Shown here one piece after another: positions 54,863 through 64,000 of a stretch of 64,000 bases of DNA. Positions within the stretch are counted from its first letter, which is position 1, and every line of letters starts with the position of its first letter. Source of the DNA: Exophiala sp. HKRS030 (lineage: Eukaryota > Ascomycota > Eurotiomycetes > Chaetothyriales > Herpotrichiellaceae); assembly GCA_023897205.1 (NCBI GenBank), contig JAHWDD010000009.1:496001-560000 (forward strand), in the 5' to 3' direction. Both the position numbers and the translations under genes were made by a program. The notes beneath the pieces are model-generated. The model ran no database searches and was not told the DNA's origin. It saw only the letters and a program-made list of their open reading frames with translations.

Positions 54863-57446
54863 CTATTTCTTTGGTCTCAACTGTGTCAGCATCCTCTCGA
54901 GCTCGACCTGTTGCTGCCCGTTGGCCTTGTCTCGCAGAGATTCCAGCGATGCCAGATCCTTGGCCTTCAATGCCTCCTCGCCAGCTTTGACGATCATGCC
55001 ACACTTAACCCACATCTCGATACGTTCTGCCGGTTGCAGATTCGTACATTTTGGAACGAACGACGCGGCAAGTCGAGTGTTACCGGCACCGAGCACTTCG
55101 TTATAAAAGGGCTGCAATCTGTCAGGAGAGGATTGGCTTTCGGAGACGGGGCACTTACCTCCCAACCGATGGGTGATCTCTTGTTTTTACTGAGCTCTTC
55201 CACCTCGCCCCATAATCGAGCTGCAGTCAACGCCCGAAGACGAATCCACCACCATGTTTTTTCAGGTACCTTGAAGGCATTCTGAACACTGGCAGCCCTC
55301 TTGCCATACCCGGACTTGATGAGTCGGTACATTGTCTCGTTCACGCTGAGGCCAACATAACTCCCACTGCTGTCGGTGATGTCCTTGTCAAATACTTCCT
55401 GCATCTTGAGTAATTGACCTGCCTCAGCCAGGGCTCTAGTGTGCATGGTAGCAGTGGGATCTTTAGCATCGGTGAGGAGTCTGCCAGCAAGTTTAAGTTT
55501 ATCAATGACTGCCTGAATCTGAGACTGTTTCATGGCTTCTTCCAGCAGGAGATTGGAGCCCTCGACCGGTCGATCATCTTGGTAATACAGATCTTTCAAT
55601 AGTTCTTGATCTTGCGCTCTTGCAGAGCTCTCGACGAGCGCCGCTGCCACCGGCTTCTCACTGATTGTCCGGAGGAATGTTGCCAGTGGCATCTTCTTCT
55701 TCAGCTGAAGCAGAACATAGAACACTAGATCAGTATCCCCGGATTCAATAGCCTTGTGCAAGGCAATCTCATCTTCTTCCATGCTGAGCAGTAGTGGGAC
55801 TTGTTTTCCTGCTCGCGGCTCGTGATTGAGAAGGGTCGTCGCGAGATGACTTCGACCTTCGTCATAAGCTGCTCGGGCTATTGTTTCAAATGAGATCCCA
55901 TGTTTTCCATGCAACCGCTCAACCACAAGTTCCCTGACTGCATCATCGTCCGCTGATGAGCTTCTGACCTTTTGGCTTGCCCAATGAATGTAGATTTTGT
56001 TGAGAGGTAGGTGGAGGAACTCGGAGAGCTTGATGGCCAGGAGGTATTCTCTTCTGTTGACCAATCGTGCAATCAGCCTCTCCGGCGTGAGGCGGACGTA
56101 CTGCTCGTACGACATGAAAAGGCCAATACGATAGTCGCGGACAGCGTTCAGTACCCTCAGATCTTCGCACATATCCACGAATTCATCGCTACTGTACAGG
56201 TCAAGAACTGACTTGCCAAATGAAGCCGCGCGCAATAGCTGTTTCTGTAGATTCTGGTTGAACTCGTGACCTGCGGCTTGAATACACGTTTCAACCGCTT
56301 CCGGGAGGCTCTGTTTGATACGTTGTATGTTCTCGTCGGCCTTTGGGGATTTCATTTCTAGTAGTTCGATGGAGTCAACTAGCACCGATGCTGCTGATGT
56401 TGATCCGAGCCGAAATACCTCCTCTAGTTGGTCCGGAACCTTGTGCAGGAAGTCGCAGGATTCATTCGTGATTAATCGAATACCGTCAATATCAGGCACC
56501 ACATGGACCTGGTCATCGTAGTAATATTTGACAGCTGCACCGTCGGGCCCAACCATATGAATCTCATCTTCCCAAGCCAATATCACTGAATCATTCCCGC
56601 ACCAATATATCTGTGTCGGTGTAGTCTTCGCTTTTGAGTCATACTCGCTGTACTTTTGTTGGAAGTCGCTCCCCACCACCCACACCTTGCCATCTTCAGT
56701 GTAGAGCGCTGCGAATCGTCCGTTGGGAGAGACGCTCACATGCTTGAAAGGACCATCGGATAGACCCCGATCGTCAGCTTCCGAGGCATCGATGACGACA
56801 ATAGTTTTATCGATTGCCAACAAGACTTCGACGGACCTTGACAGAGTATAGGCGGGAGGAATAAGGGACCATGAACTAATTTCACCCTCCGGTGGCTGTG
56901 CAAGTAGTCGTGGCCTCGGTTCGTCAAATGAAGACACGGCGACTAAGGTGTTGTTGGATAAAAGAGCAACGAAACCGTGTGACCAAAATCGGCATGACAC
57001 AACGCCATATTCTTCCGCGCCATGTCCCAGCAAGAAAGGTTGAAAGTCCCCGTAGAGCCCAAAGTAGCAGTGAACTGTGCCATCCTCGGTGACGACTAAT
57101 AGCTTTTCGTCATCCGACCAGCCCAGGCCTTTTATCGGCCCCTTCTCCCAGTTGATGTTGCTGATTAGCTTGCCCGATGTTGAGTAAATGTCGATCGTGG
57201 ACTTTGTCGACTGTCCCGTTCTATAGCGTGCAATTTTGCTAGAGTCTCTCCATAATGCTTTTCACGTTAGCTTGATTCAGTCGCAACCATGAGATACTTA
57301 CCTAGCGCCCCGCCGTATGGCGCTCCAGCCACCAGGTAGTTCTCAAGCTCGAGGTCTTGGTCAAAGATAGACTCGTAAAGTTGAATCTTTTGATAGAATT
57401 GGTCGCCTATCTTCTCCCAGCCGCTTCTGGGATTTGTTGTAGTCAT
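54863..57446 (-). CDS. VPS16: Vacuolar sorting protein VPS16 (HOPS/CORVET core)
   Basis: Three exons, 57446-57302, 57257-55159 and 55111-54863, give 830 residues. The start MTTTNPRSGWEKIGDQFYQK is typical of the family. The N-terminal half forms a beta-propeller-like Vps16_N domain (INWEKGPIKGLGWSDDEKLL; FKHVSVSPNGRFAALYTEDG), and the C-terminal half is the alpha-solenoid Vps16_C domain (REYLLAIKLSEFLHLPLNKI; LLLEEAMKQSQIQAVIDKLK). The last exon ends LERMLTQLRPKK. VPS16 is a shared core subunit of the HOPS and CORVET tethering complexes acting in endosome and vacuole fusion. It is divergent to the magnesium-chelatase-like gene. Confidence 0.95.
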
Positions 57447-57764
57447 CGGAGCGAGTCATGCCTCAGATTGTATGTTGTGATTGTTTGCAAAGATGATAAA
57501 GTAGGAGGGAAGAACATATGAAGGTGACGGACGTCGTTGTTGTCGACCAATGAGGGGCCGCCTTGGCATCAAGGGAAGCCGAAGTCAGACATTCGCTCTC
57601 TAGCAACTTCACGACCGACTTGCACTCGTTCGTTGACAGTCTAGACAGCACAAAGGTGCAATGGAAGGCACTTGGCCCGAAAATGTTCACTCTTGTATGA
57701 AGAGCCCTGGTAGTCCAGATCGAGAAAGAAAGCCCCGAGGTGTTGGGTTCAACACGACCAGGCA
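57447..57764. promoter_or_regulatory. Bidirectional promoter: VPS16 / Mg-chelatase-like gene
   Basis: A 318-bp region between two divergent ATGs. It carries a CCAAT box at 57547-57551 and a GACGTC (CRE-like) site at 57530-57535. Both could serve either gene. Confidence 0.55.
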
Positions 57765-59174
57765 ATGATGGACCGCCAACTCTTTCTTGAATATGTCAAC
57801 AACTTGACTGATCTGGAGCTGGCTGTTCTGCTCAGCCTCGTCGCTCAGGATCATTGTCTCATTCAAACCCCTGAGGAGTTCCAAGATGATGTTGCTTCGG
57901 AATTGGCCCTGGTACGTGCAGCCTTTCCGACATGAGGTCTCATCTAATCGACTTTAGATTGTCCGCGATATCTTCAGTCTCTCCTACATCATCATCAATA
58001 AACATGACCTTCAATCCATCGACACGTTTGTGGAAGCCATACTAGATGATGCCAGGGAGTATAGTGACCCTCTGGACCAGTCTGACGACGATCTCGGGCG
58101 CGTAAGGCTTTTTCTCTTTCATGTGCTTCGCTCCTTGTTGACAATCCACCCCAGGAATCTGATCTTCGGGCCAGAGTTGCTGACGTCAGTTTTCGGGGAG
58201 TTGCTTCGGCTCAAAATGATCAAACAACCCTAGACACCAGAAAGGTGGTCAATGTGGTAATTGCAAAGGACTTTAACCTCGCCCACGAGGATGTTCAAAT
58301 CCAGGCTTTGGAGGTCAGTTGAAGGTATCTCTCACTCCTCTTATCCTAACAGAAAGCTAGCTCATCCGGCGGAGGAGGATATTCAGCAGAACAACAGTTC
58401 ATACAGCTCCGAAGGTATTCTTGCTGCTTCCTCTTGTAACAACCGCTACTAGACACATCAGACTGAATGGCCACCTTGTATGATCGCACCCCCTCTCTTG
58501 AGGTTGTATGACTTATGATTCTTCCAGAATGACCGGATTTTCATTTCGCACCACCATGACCCGGAAGACGGTTTTCCCAATCTCCAAGAGATTGATGAAG
58601 TCGATTACCAAGAGGATAAGCTCTCAGCATATTCCGACACAAAATCTATGAGTCTGAGTCCTCAAAAGCGCCGTGCATCGCGTCAAATCGGTTCCAAGGT
58701 ACATTTCTTTTCTTGTGCCATATGATCAATGCTAATCGATTGTAGTTGATTGAACAACTTCGTGCCGAGGGTCAAGCAGCAATCATTACTCCTGAAATCC
58801 GAAGATACCTGCAAGACTTTGTCGCTTTCCTGCGCATAGAGAGAGGTGTCGATGGAGGTGTTACTGCGTATGCAACGACACTATTCCTCGCCCTGTCAAA
58901 GTAAGCCCTCTCGAAAACAAATCGTGTGAGTTGGTCGCTGATTTGCATGTTGAGATACCTTGCACCGTTTCATGGGATAGACTATGTCACCCCTTCTCTG
59001 ATTGCTTTGGCAGCGAAGAAAGTATACCCACATCGCCTCATCATAGCCACTCCCAGCCGCGAACGCAGTACTCTATATGGTACTGATCTGGCCACCGCAC
59101 AATATTTGCTCGAGGACCTTGATCCAGAAAAGGTGATTCAAAACGTTTTGGACACCATAGAGTGTCCTACGTGA
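57765..59174 (+). CDS. Magnesium-chelatase-like protein without P-loop
   Basis: My model has seven exons: 57765-57911, 57958-58101, 58155-58313, 58361-58477, 58528-58698, 58746-58900 and 58955-59174. All introns are 46-54 nt, phases agree, and the result is 370 residues. It starts MMDRQLFLEYVNNLTDLELA and includes VVNVVIAKDFNLAHEDVQIQ, LIRRRRIFSRTTVHTAPKVF and DRIFISHHHDPEDGFPNLQE, the central AAA+ pattern of the fungal Mg-chelatase-related family. The C-terminal lid reads TPSLIALAAKKVYPHRLIIA. No Walker A GxxxxGK[ST] is seen, so ATP binding is doubtful. These fungi make no chlorophyll, so the family name is structural only; the role is unknown. The exon at 58361-58477 rests on restoring the RRIFSRT motif. 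Confidence 0.8.
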
Positions 59175-59416
59175 TTTTACTTGCTTGCGCCAAATTCATG
59201 AATAGCATTGAATCGGCGTAGGGTACAGCGTTCCAACCCATTGGCGATTCTCTCAAATTCGTTCTTCTCGAAATGCGGTGAAAAGTCACCATCTCACTTC
59301 TTTTCACAGAACATCGACGAGGGACAACCTATTGCTTGTCCAATCGCACAACTAATCCTTTCTTCCTTTGAAAACAAGGTGGTGATCATACTTGTCTTCT
59401 TGTTCCAAAATCCATT

Positions 59417-60202
59417 ATGGATTCCAACAATCAGAATACCGGCAACAATGCTGATGCGAAGAATAAAGAAGAACTCGAAAAGACGCTTGCAACCTTACTT
59501 GACCTTTTCCCCAACACAGTGAAGCTGGAAGAAGAAGACAATGATGATTCTCACAAGAGTGCAGCCAAGGAGAATGAAGATCATGACAAAGAGACTGGAG
59601 TTGCGAAGAAGAAAAAATCCAAGAACCCTGCTATTCAGCTTACAGATCCTTTTGGTCCCAATGGAGAGTACCTCGATGGTGATGATCTCAACAATTCTCC
59701 TCGGCGACCATCTGAAGAAAACCCTCTCAATCAGTCTCCTGTCCCATCTCCTCCACCTTTCGGTCCCTGGGTATTTCCAAACCTGATCAACAACGGGCGT
59801 TTCGAAGACGTTCATCCCGTACCCTGCGCTTCTCAAATCCCGGAACCAGACCAGAGTGGTGTCCGCGGCAGCAGCAACAACAACAACGACAGTCTTTCTT
59901 CGCCAATTGCACCGGGAAGTCATATCATCAGAGAGATACTCGCAAATCGACTCGCCCCTCCTCCTCCCCTCGCAGGCGCCGTCACCGTCGAACCGCCAGA
60001 CAGCGATGACGAAGGTCCTCCTCTGTCTTCCGGCAGCAGCACACCTCCTTGGCACAACCCATCGAATCTGTCTGATGAAGACCATCAAAACTTGATCAGG
60101 GCTCACATGGAGGCCCAGCATCGTGCCATCCTCAGGGAGAGTTACTACCGCCGTTATCGAGCTAGCAAGCATCCAGGAAGTGAATCTCGCTTTGACTTGT
60201 GA
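59417..60202 (+). CDS. Hypothetical disordered acidic protein
   Basis: This is a 261-residue intronless frame beginning MDSNNQNTGNNADAKNKEEL. I recognise no family. A short helical N-terminal segment (ELEKTLATLLDLFPNTVKLE) precedes an acidic, lysine-dotted region, a KKKKSK basic patch, and a long Pro/Ser/Asn-rich stretch with PPPFGPWVFP. A second helix near the C terminus (DEDHQNLIRAHMEAQHRAIL) ends in an Arg/Tyr-rich run. The composition suggests a nuclear, largely unstructured protein. Support is the length of the frame, coherent composition and compact spacing from the upstream gene on the same strand. Confidence 0.6.
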   Translation: MDSNNQNTGNNADAKNKEELEKTLATLLDLFPNTVKLEEEDNDDSHKSAAKENEDHDKETGVAKKKKSKNPAIQLTDPFGPNGEYLDGDDLNNSPRRPSEENPLNQSPVPSPPPFGPWVFPNLINNGRFEDVHPVPCASQIPEPDQSGVRGSSNNNNDSLSSPIAPGSHIIREILANRLAPPPPLAGAVTVEPPDSDDEGPPLSSGSSTPPWHNPSNLSDEDHQNLIRAHMEAQHRAILRESYYRRYRASKHPGSESRFDL

Positions 60203-60992
60203 GAGAGTGAGATGGAGAGCGAGAGCGTGTCTGTGTGTACTTTACAATAGCATAGAATAGTATGGTGTAGTACACCATTATCAAAAGAGTCGAATGTTAC
60301 CCTTCCTCCTGGTTCTCCCCTTGGTCTAGTCAATGTCCGCCTAGTCAAAAACTCTACGTGTACTCTCTGCTACGGTCCTACCTTGCGATGGCGGCAACCG
60401 TCATTCCTGATACATGCTGTTACCATGGTGTCGCCCACGGCCCACGACCCTCAACGTGTCATCACGAAAGAGGCATCACGATCTGGCAGGATACGTATAG
60501 GGAAGGCGTCAATTAAGGACTGTTGCCTTCCAAGATATCCATGTGTCGTATCTTATGCTCGGTAGACATCCATACACACTCAGAGCCTTCAGGGAACCAT
60601 CACACGAAGAAATCATAACGGGGCAACATTTCATACAAGGACGGTGTCATTCAAGATCTCTCACGACTCAAGCTGTCCACAGTTGATCTCAATGACCATC
60701 TCATGAGATACAAAAAAGCAAGCAAAGGATCATGTTCATGATTCATCATACTAAACGCTGAAAAATGCACTACACCTGAGGCTGCTAGACTCCAGCCGCC
60801 CGTAATGAAACGCCAGATCCACAATGCCTAATGATGCGGCCGTAAACGCTGAGAATTGTGCTTTTGTCAGAATGGTGCAACCTAGAAATAGAGATGGCTG
60901 CGTATTTGCAATTTCCTTTGCATCAAATCCATGCCATGCTTATCAGACTCATTTACCTGCTCACAGAAAGATACCTCTGATCTTTTGCTTCA
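60203..60992. other. Convergent intergenic region
   Basis: Lies between the disordered-protein gene and the FHA-RING gene stop. No gene is recognised. Confidence 0.5.
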
Positions 60993-62892
60993 TCAAGCCG
61001 GAGATCCTCCAGTGATTTCAGGAATTCCAGGAACTACTAGTTCTCTCCCATCCGATCTCCCTGCACTCCCATCAAACACAAAAGGTCCGGCATTATTCCT
61101 AGGAGTGAGCGGACCCTCTCCAGAAATAACATGTTCAGGGTCTGGCGTTTGTGTCCTCGTTCGCTGGTGCTCAAGGTGTGTATCCATGTCGTCTTCATCT
61201 GGTCGGTCTGGCATGTCGATATTGCCGTTCATTGTGGTTAATTCGGGTGATTCTGGATTCGAAGCCTGCCTTCTGGCCAATAAACCTGACATACGAGGCG
61301 TAGCAGAGCCGGAATTCGGAACATCGATGGGGTCGGATATAGTCACAGTTGGGTGCTCACCAGAATCTTCCGAAGTATCTGGGGTCTCGTGAGCAGCACT
61401 TGAGTCGGTGGCTTCTGCATCAGGTGTATCTTGGGCAGGGGCAACATTCGCATCGTTGGTGGCAGCATCATTGGCGTTGGTAGCTCCGTTTACTTGCTCA
61501 TCAGTATTTCCCATCCATTCGTCAATATCCGACTGGGCAATATCAACGTCTGCGGTTAGGTCGAAATACGCACGACAGTTGGGACATTGGAATTGAGGAT
61601 AGGTGCTGTTTTTCCCTTCCAGCAAAGGCCGAATGCACTTGTAGTGCCAAACATGTGCACATGGAGCGACGAATAATGCTTGACACGGCTATAGAGAGGT
61701 CAGTGGAAGCCCGGCGTGCGAATATGATTAAACGTACCAACACAGAGCCCAGGCAAATTGAGCATTCGCCACTATTTGAATCTGCCGATGGCTGGTCTCT
61801 GGCGAGGCTTTGGAGTTGTTGGTGTCTTGTTTTACTGTAGCATTGTTAGCATGAACATAGAGACGCAGTGTAGACATCACCCACTTGAAGTTGTTGGGCT
61901 TCTTTTGCCAGGCTCTATTGCATTCAATCCTAATCTTGACACACCGAAATATCATCTCTTCTCCTCCACGAAAGTCGATCCCCAGCTGAACAATATCTCC
62001 GTCCTTGATCGGGAACAATCGTGACTCGGTGTTCGGCTGACTCAGTCTGATATGGTTGAGGAAGGTTCCGGATGAGCTGGCCACATCTCTGATCTGCCAT
62101 TGTCCATCCACGAAACTGAATTCGCAATGTTTTCTGCTCACCACTTTGGACTTGAAGCCTACAGGGGCATCTGAAGGAGCCGTGGGGTTTGCCGTGGGAA
62201 TTCCTTCGCGTTCAGAATATCTTCCGACGCGAATAATGGCAGATTCGCTGGGTAGAGTCCGGGAGATAGGAGCGAAAGTGAGGGACGGTCGGCCATTTCT
62301 CACCTCCTGGTGAGGGAAGAACCGTATAGCAGGCAGTTGTGGTTTTGAATCTCCTTCTTGTCCCTCTTTCGGTTTCGCAATAGTCCTCGAATTCGGAGGC
62401 CTCGCGGCTGCCCCATCAGCCATAGGGGTGTCTGCCGGATGACTAGTAGTATGCCGGCGACCGGTCGAGGTTCTGTGTCTGGCCATGTCTTCTGAACTAT
62501 CTCCTTGAACAGACACCGGCACAGCTGAGGCAGCGGCGGGTCGGATTGGTATGGATTGTGTTCTCGGTGGAGATGAGGGTCTCGAATTGTCTTGTGAGGG
62601 AGGGATCTGGGGAGGATCAGTCGCAAGTGGGCTCGTCGGCTCGTTTGGACGCGAGGCACTTCTCCTTCTACCAGTGACTGAAGAGTCTGGACGGTGTTCG
62701 TTGTAACTCAGGGAGCGCTGGAAGTAATGTCTCGGAGAACGAGAAGGTTTCGTTGGGGCTAGTCTGACCCGAGCGGCTATGCGACAAAGCACGAAGATAA
62801 CTCAGGCCACGGCGTCGAGAAGAGGTTCTTGTGAGATCGACGGCTGCACCTGCAGTGACACCAGAGGTGACAGGCGTAGGCGACGAGATCAT
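60993..62892 (-). CDS. FHA-RING E3 ubiquitin ligase (Dma1/Chf type)
   Basis: My model joins 62892-62769, 62686-61885, 61834-61738 and 61688-60993 into 572 residues. The FHA domain is clear: IIRVGRYSEREG, KVVSRKHCEFSF, SSSGTFLNHIRLS. A RING finger follows after a short linker: ECSICLGSVL, then across an intron PCQALFVAPCAHVWHYKCIR, and CPNCRAYFDL, with the C-x-H-x2-H-x2-C centre. The FHA-then-RING order is that of fungal Dma1/Dma2 and vertebrate CHFR/RNF8, which link phospho-threonine binding to ubiquitination in mitotic checkpoints. A Ser/Thr/Asp-rich disordered tail follows. Exons 2-4 are firm. The first exon and its intron are the weak part; the first intron donor is GTCAGA, and an alternative start cannot be excluded. 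Confidence 0.82.
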
Positions 62893-64000
62893 GGGAAATG
62901 ACGTTGGGTGTGGAGAGGAGGAAAGAGAGTATGCAAGAGGTGTCTGGTGCTTCACAAGGATTATGGAGGGTCAGGCAGCGCAGGCAGTCGACAGTCAAAT
63001 TGAAGCGCCTTGTTTGATAGGGGCACGTCGTTGTCCAGGGATTCGCTGTTCGAGTACTCGTACTGGCCCCCTCTTGTAGACCCAAACCTGTCCAACTCGA
63101 CTCGGGAGTATGAAAGGGGTCAATTGTGCATCCAAAGGTGCGTAGGTTTGCAGGGTTCAGGATGCCGCAAGCGAAGAGGGCAGATTCGTGGACGCCTAAG
63201 CTACAGGTACTGTTAAGTCTTCGGTACGGGGAGTTTCTTTGGAGACGAGTTGCAAGCCTTCTTACCTAAAAGAGGACCCTATACGGAGTAATGATGCTTG
63301 GTTTGGTGGTCTCTGCTGACAAGGGACAGAAAAACCATCCGAGATGAGGAAGTCTGGCTTTGTTCAAGAAGCAAGCGGTAGAGGGAAGTGGGAGAACAGT
63401 CTACTAGAACGACGGACAGAGACGATGTATTTACTATTACCAGCTAAACTCTTTCATCGACGCTTTCTGATCGGTACTTCGCATTCATCACAGCATCGAC
63501 TACTTGTAGCCATCGACATCATCGAGCGTCAAAGGATCGTCTGCCACGACTTTCCCCATACTTTGGTCGCCGGTGGGTATTATTACGCGGACGGACATGG
63601 CGAGGGTTACTACGAGTATGGGTCGTTGCCAGCTTATAAAGCCAGCTTAGGTACGGAGTACCTACCAGCTTATTCCCCGGGAGGTCGAAAAGTAGTGTCG
63701 TTATAGGGCCCAATAGTTAAAGTTCTTTCCCTAAAGCCGCCTAATACAGTAGACACTTGTTAAGGTGCTTTGGGGCAGCTTTAGGCGCCTCTCGCCCCTG
63801 CCAAATACCGCTAGATGCGTCGTACTCCGAACCTTCAGAACAGCGGCCATGATCGGTCAGACCTATATTAACATCAAGGAGAATCTCAAGCACAACTTCG
63901 AGTGCAACTCAGCACAACTCATTCCCAATGAGCCTCTGAATCAGCGTCCTCTTCATTGTCCAGAAGTTTCCAGGTTCTTTTTGACCAGATGACATGAGAT
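62893..64000. other. Right-edge intergenic region
   Basis: No gene is supported. TACGGAGTA copies occur near 63,281 and 63,651. The small frame from 63765 could belong to a gene continuing past the window but shows no recognisable feature. Confidence 0.45.

Noticed and set aside
59495..60172. Reverse 225-codon frame
   Set aside because: Antisense to the disordered acidic protein; it has low-complexity valine runs arising from the complement and no features.
63720..63795. CTAAAGCCGCCTAA and CTTTAGGCG as transposon terminal repeats
   Set aside because: The match is imperfect and only about 50 bp apart, with no target-site duplication or transposase.

Overview
The window is nuclear DNA of a filamentous ascomycete (Pezizomycotina). 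The evidence is short spliceosomal introns (about 46-130 nt, GT...AG), about 26 protein genes spread over both strands, Zn2Cys6 and MHR transcription factors, a HET-domain relic, fungal-only families, and the intergenic palindrome TACGGAGTA. The gene content fits Eurotiomycetes. I could not fix the order or genus from sequence alone. All products come from reading translations and motifs, and splice models were built by hand to keep reading frame and domain continuity.

Layout. 1-12,995 is a housekeeping block: 5' part of mitochondrial DNA polymerase gamma (runs off the left edge), a DUF4604/KIAA1143-like protein, the 60S-release GTPase RIA1/EFL1, the very-long-chain 3-hydroxyacyl-CoA dehydratase PHS1, a 14-TM MFS antiporter and the ribosome assembly factor MRT4. 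13,660-19,502 looks accessory: a broken HET-domain gene followed by an 8-exon gene that joins two RRM folds to a long C-terminal region I do not recognise. 19,500-30,500 is gene-poor: a short Zn2Cys6 regulator, two hypothetical genes, microsatellites, homopolymers and many TACGGAGTA copies.

30,561-35,879 holds a VWA-domain protein with repetitive Q/G/P-rich ends and a DCN1-type neddylation factor with a lysine-rich tail. 36,305-45,136 looks like a small metabolic cluster: a cytochrome P450, an MHR-type regulator without a visible zinc cluster, a SnoaL-like NTF2-fold protein and a regulator with two C2H2 fingers plus a Zn2Cys6 cluster. There is no PKS, NRPS or terpene synthase within the window.

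45,664-64,000 returns to mostly conserved genes: the DNA polymerase delta subunit POL32/CDC27, a GH125 alpha-mannosidase, two alpha/beta-hydrolase-fold proteins, ALB1, VPS16, a P-loop-less magnesium-chelatase-like protein, a disordered hypothetical protein and a Dma1-type FHA-RING ubiquitin ligase. No tRNA, rRNA, CRISPR array or intact transposon was recognised.

The most unusual items are the RRM fusion gene beside the decayed HET gene, the backbone-less P450/SnoaL/regulator cluster, the VWA gene with two stacked N-terminal modules, and several precise inverted repeats in intergenic DNA.
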